Shown here: positions 13,511 to 23,755 of the stretch, piece after piece | Layout: each line of letters opens with the position of its first letter | Position numbering within the stretch: position 1 is the first letter of the stretch | Assembly: GCA_035235625.1 (NCBI GenBank) | Contig: CP141143.1 | Location: 26,209,092 to 26,273,091, forward strand | Length of the DNA stretch: 64,000 nt | Direction: 5' to 3' | From: Saururus chinensis | Taxonomy: Eukaryota; Streptophyta; Magnoliopsida; Piperales; Saururaceae | Position numbers and translations under genes: made by a program | Notes under the pieces: model-generated | Told to the model about the DNA's origin: nothing | Database searches by the model: none | Seen by the model: only the letters and a program-made list of their open reading frames with translations

Positions 13511-13689
13511 TGCTTGATTTAACAACTAATTTATTGATGTTGTATTTTAGAAATATATTTCTGTATGGATTCACCCAAATTTATACATATATTATTTGAA
13601 TGATGTTGATGTATAGATTCAACATACTATTTTTATTCGGCCTTGTTGTATTAAGTCAATTATTTTGTTGATAGGAAATTACTAACAAG

Positions 13690-14150
13690 GAGATTGTGCC
13701 GATTAGTCTATATTATGGTGGTGTATTCACCTTCAATATATGGAAGGGAGTATATGAGAGGGAAAATGTAACTAATGAAGGTTGATAGGATATTGATTGG
13801 TCACTTTTTTTAACCAAGTGCGAGAAAGACTTGGATATAGATCAAGGGGATGGGAGGTTGTGGTAAAATTCCAAGTGTCCAATGGAGAAGGTGCCCTGAT
13901 ACTATATGAGCTAACTAATGATGAGGATCTAAGTGGTTATGAGTTTGACTTAGTATATTCCTGTTTATTTAATTGGTCACATTTTTTAGACCAAGTGCAA
14001 GAATGACTTGGCTATAGAGTAAGAGGAGTGGAGGTTGTGGTCAAATTTCAATTGTCCAATATGGCATATGTGTCGATACCATACAAGCTAACCAATGACA
14101 AGGATCTAGAGGTGGTTATGAGCCTAACTCTGTACATCCTCATTTATTTA
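13690..14150 (+). pseudogene. Duplicated fragments of a MULE N-terminal domain
   Basis: From 13690 the plus strand reads EIVPISLYYGGVFTFNIWKG, which fits the start of the N-terminal domain common in plant Mutator-like transposases (a short GG-F stretch followed by an acidic, LWYKIP-like part). Two stops follow, then DIDWSLFLTKCEKDLDID. A shifted frame continues VVVKFQVSNGEGALILYELT and NDEDLSGYEFDLV. The part from about 13795 is repeated with period about 177 bp from about 13972 to 14150, with substitutions. The fragment is thus frameshifted, stopped and tandemly duplicated, and lacks the catalytic domain. It sits between two CAACAATATTG arrays, perhaps as cargo or relic of one element. Confidence 0.5.
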
Positions 14151-14309
14151 TCTAGCTTCAATGACACATGTTCACTTATTTGAACTGATTGAAATTGTAT
14201 TTTGTGCAGAATTAAACTTTTTGAGTGTATTAGCATAACCCTACATATCTATTAATTTTTATTTATAAAAAATGTGAATGACTCATCTATTAATATATAA
14301 AGACAAGAT

Positions 14310-14934
14310 GAATGATAATTATTATAGGGACATGCTTCAATAATATTGTTGAAATGATTTAACAATATTACAGAAGTGTTCCTCCAAATAGTGTTGAATC
14401 ATTTTAATAATATTGCTAAAACGTTGCAACAATATTGATGAAGCTTGATTGAGCAACTATATTCATATATCTGAATTATTCATCAAAGATTGAGCACTGT
14501 TGTGGAAACGATTCAACAATATTGTAAAAAAATTATAGCAACATTGGTAAAGCTTGATTCAACAACTATATTCAATCATCTTATTCATTTTTCATATATT
14601 TGACGTTGATATTATTTTTAAAATTAAATTATTTTTGCCACACTTGAAAATTCTATGTGGATTAATATTTACAACAAATTTCAACAATATTGCTGAAGTT
14701 TGATTCAACAACTATATTCAAAATTCTTATTCCATTTTCAAATAATCTAAGAATTTAAATTACTTTTGTTAACACTAAGAAATTTTACGTGGATTAATAT
14801 TATTGACAAACTTCATCCATATTGCTAAAATATATATGCAATATTGCTAAAACGTTCAAGCAATATTGCTAAAATATTACAATAATTTTGTTAAAATGTT
14901 ACAACAATATTGTTGAAATATTATAGCAATATTG
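14310..14934. repeat. Array of CAACAATATTG-type motifs, right block
   Basis: About 600 bp are filled with variants of CAACAATATTGCTAAAATG, ending abruptly at 14934 where CACTA element B begins. Related to the block at 13240-13510. Confidence 0.6.
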
Positions 14935-15539
14935 CACTACAACAAAAATGACTATTAGTGATGCTTTTAAGCGTCGCTAATAGTTATTAGTTATTAGCGA
15001 CGTAGAAAAATCATCGCGGTATGCATCGATCAAACTATAGTCGCAATTACTCATTAGTGATGCTTAACACAAAGCATCGCTAATAGTTTGCAATTAGCGA
15101 CTCATATTTATTCATCGCTTATTATTTTACTTTAGCGATGCATAGAAAAGCATCGCTAATAGTTTGCAATTAGCAATGCATAATTATAAGCGTCACTAAT
15201 GATAGATTATTAGCGACGTTATTTTATGTGTTGCTAATATAAAAAAATATTAAAAAAAAGCTTATTAGCAACACATAATTATATGCGTTGCTAATAAGTT
15301 GTTATTAGCGACGCTATTTTAAGTGTCACTAATATAAAAAAAGATTTAAAATTTTTAAAATTGCTTATTAGCGACGATTATTTAGGCATTAAAAAACTGA
15401 AAGAATAATGGTTAACATCGCTTATGGAAAACAATAATAATAATATATAAATTTAAAAAATATAATATATAAGTAAAAAAATAAAAAAGGCTTCAGCGAT
15501 GCTTGTATAAATGTCACTCAAAGCCTTAACATGTTTTTT

Positions 15540-15975
15540 TTAAAAAGCTCCCTGATTGCAGGCCTGGGGAGGGGAGAGGGGACCGGATTCCGGCTTCGCA
15601 CCATAATCGGGTGGTCCTCTCTCTCTCTCCTTGTTGGGGGGGAGGGACCGGGGGTGGGACTAGAGAGGGGGAGGGGAGTGGGAAGGGCGGTATCCGGGAG
15701 GGGTGGCATCTGAGGACGGATTCCGGCTTACCGTCTGAATCTGGCACCCCTCCTCCCTCCCTATGAAAAACAGAGGGGAAGGAGGGGGGGACTGGGGAGA
15801 GAGGGGGAGCGGGAGGGAGGAGGGTGGCCGTCTGAGGCCGGTCTCCGACGGGGAGCCGAAATCCGGTCTCAGAAGCCACCAGCCGGGGAGAGCCGTCTGG
15901 GGGCGGTAACCAGGATAATCGCTGGTAGGTGGTCACTGGGGACACTCAGACATCAACATAGGACAGTGAGCGGGG
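15540..15975. other. GC-rich island inside CACTA B
   Basis: An abruptly GC-rich block stands in AT-rich DNA, with repeated words such as CCGGATTCCGGCTT and GGGAGGGG. Overlapping frames on both strands (for example 15526-15945 minus) are proline-rich low-complexity translations without a recognisable domain. It may be a captured genomic fragment, as similar islands occur at 63200-63780. Confidence 0.4.
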
Positions 15976-16039
15976 GCAGTTAAAAAGAAATTTGCGGGCA
16001 AAATTCACCCGCGGAAGCTTTTTGCGACGCTTGCAGAGG

Positions 16040-16470
16040 AAGTGTCGCAAAAAGTAGAAGAGAGAGAGAGGGGGAGGGAGTGAAGAGAGAGGGCAGAAAG
16101 AGTGGGAGGAGAGAGCAAGTGGAGAGAGAGAGAGAGAGGGTAGAGAGAGTGGGAGGAGAGAGCGAGTGAAGAGAGAGAGGGTAGAGAGCGGAGGAGGAGA
16201 GAGAGAAAGTGAAGAGTGATAGAGGAGACAGAGGGAAGAGAGAGAGAGAGTGAAGGGAAAGAGTGTAGAGAGAGAGTGGGAGGAGAGAGGGGGACAGTTG
16301 GGGAGGAGAGAGGGGAGAGTGGGAGGAGAGAGAGTGAAGAGAGAGGGTAGAGAGAGAGGAGAGATAGGAGAGAGAGTGGCAGAGAGAGATAGTGAAGAGA
16401 GAGAGCATAGAGAGAGAGAGTGGGAGGAGAGAGAGAGGGGGAGGAGAGAGGGTAGAGAGAGGGGGAGAGA
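16040..16470. repeat. GA-rich low-complexity block
   Basis: Polypurine GAGAGA runs; the long frames here (for example 15980-16507 minus) are artefacts of low complexity. Confidence 0.95.
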
Positions 16471-17527
16471 GAGTTAAATTTCCCTCTCCCTCTCGATTCC
16501 CCTTCAACCTCTCACTATCTCCCCCTATCTCTTTTATTTTAATTTATTTTAAAAAAATCGGGTAGTAGCCAAACCGAATTAAAGAACTGAGATATAAGAA
16601 CCGATCCGAATTAAAGAACCAAGATCCAGAAACCGAACCGACATAAGAACTGAAACCGAATAAAAATCGAACATTTTAATTAAATTACTTTAATTAATCA
16701 AAATCATAGTACAAAAGTGCAGCATTAGCCATTTATCACATACATTTAAACATAAAAATTGATAAAAGTTTGTTCAAAAGTCCCTGGAGCTCTGTCCTCA
16801 CTCAGGAAGATAATTTTTTGCCTCTCTATGCTCATCAAATCCCCCTTCATTTATAATAAGAAATAATTACAAAACACAGGTGCATCCGTAGCACAAACAA
16901 GTTATCAATCCAAACGGTTAAGCATCATCAGAATCAAAACCAATTTCCCAACTGATCCCTGCAATGCAATGGCTGGACAATGATCCAAAAATTAAAAAAC
17001 TGCCTCGTGCGATCCCCTCTTACCTCTCAAACAAAATATCAACTTTCACTAGCCTTTCATTAGAACTTTGCCATGCGAGCGCACCCAACATGGAATAGGT
17101 GTAACGACCCAACCCGAGCTGGGCCTACAAAATCAACAATAGAAACTTGAAATTTTCCTTAAGCCAGGAATCATCGTCTGTGTGCGAGAGGCACAACATT
17201 TGTCTACGCACTACGGAGCTTAAAGGCTTCCCCATACGTAGCCTTAGGTTGTAACGAACGCATACACACAATGAAGCTTCATAGTTCATCGCGTGTAAAA
17301 TAGAATAAAACATATTATTAAACTTAATTTGGATCGGGCCAACGTTGCCTTGCCGTTGGTTGCCTACGTATGTATTGGATATTATTTCAATACAATCGGA
17401 TCCGAACGTAGTTTTGCCTAACGGCTACTACATACATCGGATATCACAAAGTTATATATGTATAACATATGTATCTCCGAATATTTAATCGGAGTTATAC
17501 GGAAACCCAATAAAATACCGGCAACAC

Positions 17528-17765
17528 ACATCTCGCTCTATCATAGAGCGGGATCAATCACATTCACACGTCTCGCTCTATCATAGAGCGGGATCAATCA
17601 CATTCACACGTCTCGCTCTATTAGAGAACAAGACGAAACATATCTACAGGTCTCGTCTACCACTGAGCCGAGACTGAAAACACACTACATGTCTTGCTCT
17701 ATCACTGAGCCGAGACCGAACACACACATCATGTGTCTCGCTCTACCCTAGAGCGAGACAACACA
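17528..17765. repeat. Hairpin-bearing tandem repeat in the solo LTR
   Basis: About six units of roughly 38-45 bp, each with a hairpin of the form CTCGCTCTATCATAGAGCG. The first two units are nearly identical and the later ones diverge and shorten. Confidence 0.85.
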
Positions 17766-18154
17766 CATCATGGCATATAAGTACACATCATGGCATATAA
17801 GCATAGCAAGCATATGGATCATAGCATAGGACACACCCCATTCTATAATTAAAATGGGAGATTAGAAATGCTTACTCCCCTCATGTCTAGTGAGGTAGTA
17901 GTATTCGGAGTTGCTCGCATGAGCATCCTCCCCTTCAGATCCAAAGATAGTAGATGGAGCTTCCTCTAGCCTCCATACGTTCCTCGTTTTGTATTGAAAG
18001 ACTACGTATAAATGTTCTCCTGCCGGAGACTCTTCTCGTTTTCTGTGCCTGTGAGCGGCGGACAAAACCTCCCTTACTCTGGATTACTTCTCTTGATGTA
18101 GCCCAGCAACTTCGGATAGAACCCCGTCTTGCTCCGGGCCCCTTTTTCTTGTTC

Positions 18155-18510
18155 GGTGCTCGAGGATAACGGGCAGAGCCTCTCCTTGTCTTGGGGTATT
18201 TCCTCTTCATACGGTTGCCAACTTGGAAAACGGAGCCCTCCATCGCATAGAACACACTTGATTTAGTCAAGAACGCATCTTGAATCGACTAAATCGGAGT
18301 TAGGATGGTCAGAAACAGAGAAATTGAAGTTGGTCGGTGCTCGAGGACAACGGGCAGAACCTCTCCTTGTCTTGGGGCGTTTCCTCCTTATACGGACTCC
18401 AACTCGAAGAAAGGACCCCTCCATCGCATAGAGCACGCTTGATTTAGTAGGAAACGGGTCTTAGATGGGCTAAATGGGACCTAGAACGCTCAGAAACGGG
18501 GGGAGAGAAG
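18155..18510. repeat. Two-copy tandem duplication in the solo LTR
   Basis: A unit of about 180 bp containing AGCCTCTCCTTGTCTTGGGG and later CCCTCCATCGCATAGA occurs twice (from about 18165 and from about 18345) with scattered differences. Confidence 0.85.
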
Positions 18511-19810
18511 TTCTGGTTGAAAAATAGGAGAAATGGGGGTATTTATAACCCCCGAGCCGCGCGGGTCACGCCCGCGTTAAACCGTGGTGCCCGCAGGCGC
18601 GTGCTAGCAGCGCCCGTCGAAACACGGTGCTCGCGGTTTTGCGGGCGCGTATTGCACCGCGTCGGCTGCACGCGCCAGTCGCGCGCCGTGCGCCATTTTT
18701 CTTTTTCTTTAATATTTTTATATATATTTATTTCAAACACGCGCAACTTCCTACCCCGAACTCGGATTCGCGCGTTCTTTGTACCGTTGGACTCATATCG
18801 ACGAACCCTTCGATACAAAACCACTTAAAGTAATAAATCGTGCTCTTACCAAGTGGGTCCCACCTATATTACACATTTTCCCTGAGGTCGTAACTTCTGG
18901 TCCCGACCTCCATTTCACGCGTTCTTCAAATCGTTACGCTCGTTTCTTCGAGCTCTACTCATATGCGAAGGTTTCAACCTATAGAACCCTCTAAAATTCA
19001 TAACAAAATTATCCAATTAGGCCTAACCCTTGAGGTTAGACGTAATCGAAAAACGAGTTGTTACAATAGGCCACCACATCTGATCCCTGCAAGACGAAAA
19101 TGTATCAGCCTTCGATTGTCAACGCCACAACACCGTATCTACTCGTGGATCTAGCAAGCTCGGATCATCGAACGGGTCCTTCATGGCGAAAAAACACCTC
19201 TCCGTAGACCAAAAAGAGCAGGGCGAAGATGATCTATGGCGTCCTGCAATGAAAATACGAAACAATAACTGGATCAGAGAATACATGGAAAGACAGATCA
19301 GAGAATGAAAAAAACCATGCGCAAAGCAGAATGAAATAATAACGAAGATCAAAGGAAACATAGATCAACATATATGAAAAGACAGATCAGAGAATGAACT
19401 CACCAGATATGGGATCTGAATAGAGAAAAAACGGAGGCCACAGAGGTCGGTGACCCCCCTAGACGGCGCCATGGCAAGGGCGGAAGGAGGAAAACATAGA
19501 GAGAAATCGGAGGGAGGGAGGGAGGGAGATGAAGATCGGAGAAGCCACTGTGCCACAGCCGCCCGCTTGGGATGGGAGAGATTTGGGATTAGGGTTGAGA
19601 AACGATGAAAGCCGAAAGTGACATAGGGCTTTATATATGGGCATATATTTCGGTTCGGTTCCGGTTTCGATTTTTTTTGTAAAACCGAACCGAAATTCAT
19701 TCGGTTTTTTTTCTTTGAAACCGGACCCGAACCGAATAAGGAACCAAACCGCTAAATTTCGGTTCGGTTTTAACCGGTTCAGTTAGGTTCTGGTTTTTTG
19801 GTGCACCCTA

Positions 19811-20827
19811 GCGACACATACTAATATATGTAGCTAATATAATTTATTTTATTTTTAAAAAAATTTAAAAAATAATTTATAATTTAAATTTTTTTCGTTC
19901 CCCTCACCCTCACCCTCTCTCTATATCTCTTTCTATTTCTCTCTCTTTCCTCTTTCTCTCTCTTCACCTTCTCTCTTCTCTCTCTTCACTCTCTATCTTC
20001 TCTCTCTACCCTCTTTCTCAAGTCTCTCTCTTCCACTCTCTCTCCACACACACACACTCTCTTCTCACTCCCTCTCTTCTCTCTCTCCTCACTCTCTCTT
20101 CTCTCCTCTCTCTGCTCCCACTCTCTACCCTCTCTCTCTTCACTCTCTCAATCCTCTCTCTCCTCCCTCCCTCTCCTCTCTCTCTATACCCTCTCTCTTC
20201 ACTCTCTCCCCTCTCCCTCTCTCTCTTCACTCTCTCTCTACCCTCTCTCTCCGCTCTCTCTTTCTCTCTCTCCTCTCTCTCCCTCTCTATTCCCCTTCAA
20301 CCTCTTTTTCTCTCTCCCCCTATCTCTTTTATTTTAAATTATTTTAAAAGAAAAAACTAGTAGTGTATGTGTCGCTACTAGGGTAGTAGCGACACATATT
20401 AGTATGCGTCGCTAATATAATTTTTTTACTTTATAAATTTTTTAAAAATAATTTATAATTGAAATTATTTTCCCCTCACTCTCCCCTCACCCTCTCTCTA
20501 TCTCTTCCTCTCTCTCCTCTTTCTCCCCTCACCCTCTCTCTCTCCTCACTCTCTCTTCTCTCTCTCTAGCTACCCTCTCTCTCCTCTCTCTCTTTAGCTA
20601 CCCTCTCTCTCTCCTCTCTATCTCTATCTCTCCTCTCTCTTTCTTTTATTGTAAATTATATTTTAAAATTAATAAGAAAATTTAAGAAATAAAATATATT
20701 ATATATAAATAGTGAAAGTTTAATATATTATTGACACTACCTTTTATTGAAAATTTAATATTTATAATTATATATACAAATAGTAAATATTAAATAAAAT
20801 ATATTATATTTAAGAATAATATTTTAA
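19811..20827. repeat. CACTA B interior: CT-rich runs and TAGCGACAC repeats
   Basis: Long CTCTCT polypyrimidine blocks (19900-20300 and 20465-20645) are separated by a cluster of the subterminal word TAGCGACACAT in both orientations (20350-20420). No gene. The frame at 20018-20230 is low-complexity. Confidence 0.85.
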
Positions 20828-20836
20828 AATTTTTAA

Positions 20837-21205
20837 GGGAAAATTATATAAATAATAATAAAAAAATTATTTACCAAAATAAACCACTTTGGAAAATATT
20901 TTCCAAAATGGTGTTCCTTTTTGCCACGTTGAGCGCGCAAGCGGTACCGGCGCACATGTGGCTTTTTTTTAAAATTTTTAAGTTGATTTTGTCGTTTAGA
21001 ATGACGAAATTGGTTTTAAGACGATTTCGTCGTTCTAAACGACGAAACTGTTTTAACTTGACCCGGTTTCGTCGTTCAGAATGACGAAATCAACTTAAGC
21101 TGATTTCGTCGTTCTAAACGACGAAACTTCCACACTTATGCCATTTCGTCCTTCGGTCTCGGCAGCAATACTGAATTCGTCGTTCTAAACAACGAAATCA
21201 AAATA
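20837..21205. repeat. MULE left terminal inverted repeat
   Basis: Matches the reverse complement of 27185-27514 over its length, including a phrase that reads ACTTCCACACTTATGCCATT here. It carries five copies of the palindromic word TTTCGTCGTT-nnn-AACGACGAAA (20990-21205), most conserved in the CG-containing halves. Confidence 0.9.
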
Positions 21206-21373
21206 AATTTTTTTAAAAATAGTATTTGAAACTAATTTTATCACCTGTCCTTGTTCATTCATTCAAAACACACAATACATATACGACTTCATTCATTCCA
21301 CCCATAACAAATATCATTAAAATACATCATAGACGAATATTAAATATATTACATCACAAGTTGAGAAAATGTT

Positions 21374-23659
21374 TAACATATAAAAAAAGTAATGTCATAA
21401 TCTCCTACGTCCTCGACCTCATCCTCGACGGTGGTGTACGAGCTCCTCATGATCTGCCTCTAGCTCTGGCTGTGGCTCTGGCTCGGGCTGCGACTCCAGG
21501 TCCAGCTCCTGCTCGGGCTCCGGCTCCGGCTCAGCATAAGTAATAGATGGTACAACACGAGCTGGCCAATGTCGTCTATAATATAAAATTGGATCTGGCT
21601 GAGCTACATGGCAGTGTCCAGAAATGATGAACATGGAGGAGAGCTATATGTTGCTGATGATGATGGAATATCAGGGCATGAAGAGTGCATTGATTGCGTC
21701 TGAGCGGCCTCGTGGACAGGATAATCTCGATGAACATCCGTGATCACCGAATGAAGTAGTGGCAAGCTACGAAGGACATCATCAGACTCTCTAATCACCG
21801 ACTCACATGCTGCTGATAAGTCCTTGCACGAAGTACAGGTCATAAGTGCATCACTCAAATGCGCATGTGTACGTCGAACTAGACGAAGCTATAAAAAAAT
21901 AAATTAAATATTAGATAAATAATTAAAACGAAATAAGAAAATAATATATGCCTTAATTAACAAAGTTGTAATTACTAGAGCTGCCTCAGACGCTCCCCTA
22001 GGCTGATATGTCATCTCCTCTACATCATCGCGCGGTAAAATATATCGTCGTGTAATCGGTAAATACCACTGCATATAAGTACTACGAACATCTCACAATG
22101 TCGTAGCCATCTCCCCTCTAATAACAATGACTCTCCTATCCTCCCATCGAGCAATATACGACGCATGATGTATAGCCCAATCGGTAATATGGCGGCCCTA
22201 TCGAGTGATGCAGTGGACAAACTCGACGATAGAAGGTGGGACCCCTTGCTCCAGGTTAAACTGGAGCATTACACGATCCGGCACATGCATCTCGATAATC
22301 TCGTAACATATTAACGGAGTTCGAGATAGCCACACCTCTCGACCGTCCGTGCATAGGGGAGGTAACACAGCCAACACGTCCTCTGAGTACGGCTGCCAAA
22401 TAATCTATACAATATATAAAGATAATTTAGTTTAAATAATGACAATTTTTTTTAAAATCATTACATAAAAAAGTTCAACACGGTAATAAAATTACCTGGT
22501 ATGTGGTCTAACTCCCCTCTGTATAGGCGGAGTACTCCTTGTGGATTTTCGGTTCTCTTTTTCCGAACATTCCACCTTAAGGAGTTAAATTAAAAAAATA
22601 AGTTCAACATATGTATATAAAACATTGCTAAAAAAGTAACGTGGTAAACATAAATACAACCTACCTCACCCCTAATGGAGCACCCTCGACCAAGCGACCC
22701 ATCTCAGCACTTGGTTGGCCGACGTGTAAGTGCTCCCACGACCATAACTATGTCAGAAAATAGTGATAACAAATATTACAATTAAAGAATTATACGTGAC
22801 TAAAACACCAAGTAAAGTTACACAATTAATTACCTGAAGAAGGGTCAAACAGCCCGCAATCCCCGAGGTCATGGCTTGGCATGCTTTTCCTAACTCTCGG
22901 TATAAGAATGCGAGAGTAGTACTGCCCCATGAATTAGTACCAGCCATGTCAAAGTCGGCAAGGAGGGAGAAATACGAAACATGCACGTGGCTGCTCATGG
23001 TATCCACAAATATCGTGGCTCCAAGTAAATGTAATAGATAAGCTCGTGCATGCTGCTCGATAACTATCTCTGTAGCATCAGCTGGGAGCTCGCGAAACTC
23101 ATGTAAGAGCCATCGTAGGCTCACTCGGCTACCACGCATCACTGTAGTAGGTGGAGCTCTACCAAGAAGTCTAACTAATATATCCATATGAGCTCCTCCT
23201 GTCGTGCCTATCGTAGGATGTCCATCAATACAAAGTCCTAATAGAACTGCCACATCCATGAGCGTGATGGACATCTCTCCATATGACAAATAAAATGTCC
23301 GAGTCTCCCTCCTCCATCTCTCAATGAGAGCTGTCAATAGGGGCCGATCTAGACGGACATACTGTATATGAATGAAATGGCTGAAACCCGCACGCTCGAT
23401 ATAAGGTAAAATATGCTCGTCTATAGGCCAATGGCAGAGATATTTAAAATGTTCGGTGCACTCAAGGCACCAGGGGTCCTAAAATAAATTTTAAAATTTT
23501 AACATAAGAGTACTATTTCATCTAAAAAATGAAACAAATTTTATAAAAAAATTATCATACCTCTCCTCTCCAAATAGCAGCAGACCTATGTGACTCCTGC
23601 TATATGAGTATGGAAGTGTCACTCGGTCCTGGCCTGTAACAAGGCTCTGCATGATCCAT
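21374..23659 (-). pseudogene. Plant mobile domain (PMD, aminotransferase-like) gene, degraded
   Basis: PMD proteins occur in plant MULEs and Ty3/gypsy elements and in the Arabidopsis MAIN/MAIL family; their molecular role is unclear. I read exons 23659-23561, 23478-22834, 22747-22666, 22575-22496, 22404-21976 and 21888 to about 21374, mostly with GT-AG borders in phase. The core reads TALIERWRRETRTFYLSYGE, then DVAVLLGL, RGSRVSLRWLLHEF, SWGSTTLAFLYREL, LWSWEHLHVG, WQPYSEDVL, MHVPDRVMLQFNLEQG and YMQWY, the usual order for the family. The C-terminus is an EPEPEPE-rich tail. Lesions: in-frame TAG at 23602-23600, TAG at 22200-22198, TGA at 22095-22093, an out-of-phase exon 4/5 junction, and a frame change near 21620. 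It lies 96 bp downstream of the transposase stop, same strand. Confidence 0.85.
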
Positions 23660-23755
23660 ATTATTTACAAAAAAATAAGATCATATCATTAATCAAAAGG
23701 AACACATGCATACGTAACTACAAATATAGAATAAATACAGAGGTTGATTATATGT

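Larger units (their letters stand above)
17100..19065. mobile_element. Solo LTR, 1966 bp, TSD ATAGG
   Basis: It begins TGTAACGACCC and ends GTTGTTACA, with an exact 5-bp target duplication ATAGG at 17095-17099 and 19066-19070. No internal retrotransposon genes are present, so this is a solo LTR left by recombination between two LTRs. The TGTAAC/TTACA ends and length fit plant Ty3/gypsy LTRs. The ends alone do not fix its orientation. Many short frames within (17862-18994) are LTR noise. It carries two internal tandem arrays, described separately. Confidence 0.88.
16558..19810. mobile_element. hAT-like element with CCGAACCG-type ends, holding a solo LTR
   Basis: The right end, read inward, is TAGGGTGCACCAAAAAACC. 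The left end TCGGGTAGTAGCCAAACC is a degenerate counterpart. Both ends are followed by runs built of ACCGAACCGAA (16580-16670 and 19640-19795), a pattern common in plant hAT-like non-autonomous elements. No clean 8-bp duplication is visible. The left flank also resembles the CACTA B word GGTAGTAGCGACAC, so the exact left boundary is uncertain by about 15 bp. After removing the LTR at 17100-19065, the interior is a moderately GC-rich unique sequence that might be a captured promoter or first-exon region (a minus-strand ATG near 19472 starts MAPSRGVTDLCGLRFF), but I cannot name it. Confidence 0.55.

Noticed and set aside
2916..14934. Pairing CACTA end 2916 with a right end before 14935
   Set aside because: No TAGTG-type inverted terminus matching CACTATAACAAAATG was found in this interval.
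14945..15400. Regular short repeats that might suggest a CRISPR-like array
   Set aside because: The words occur in both orientations with variable spacing and belong to CACTA subterminal repeats; the genome is a plant.
15980..16507. Ser/Leu/Pro-rich frame on the minus strand
   Set aside because: Lies in a GAGAGA repeat of CACTA B; low-complexity artefact.
18517..18833. Several overlapping frames on both strands near 18.5-18.8 kb
   Set aside because: Within the solo LTR, GC-rich, overlapping on both strands, with no domain likeness.
21419..21543. Plus-strand Ala/Pro repeat frame at the MULE PMD tail
   Set aside because: Shadow of the EPEPE-rich C-terminal tail of the PMD gene on the minus strand.
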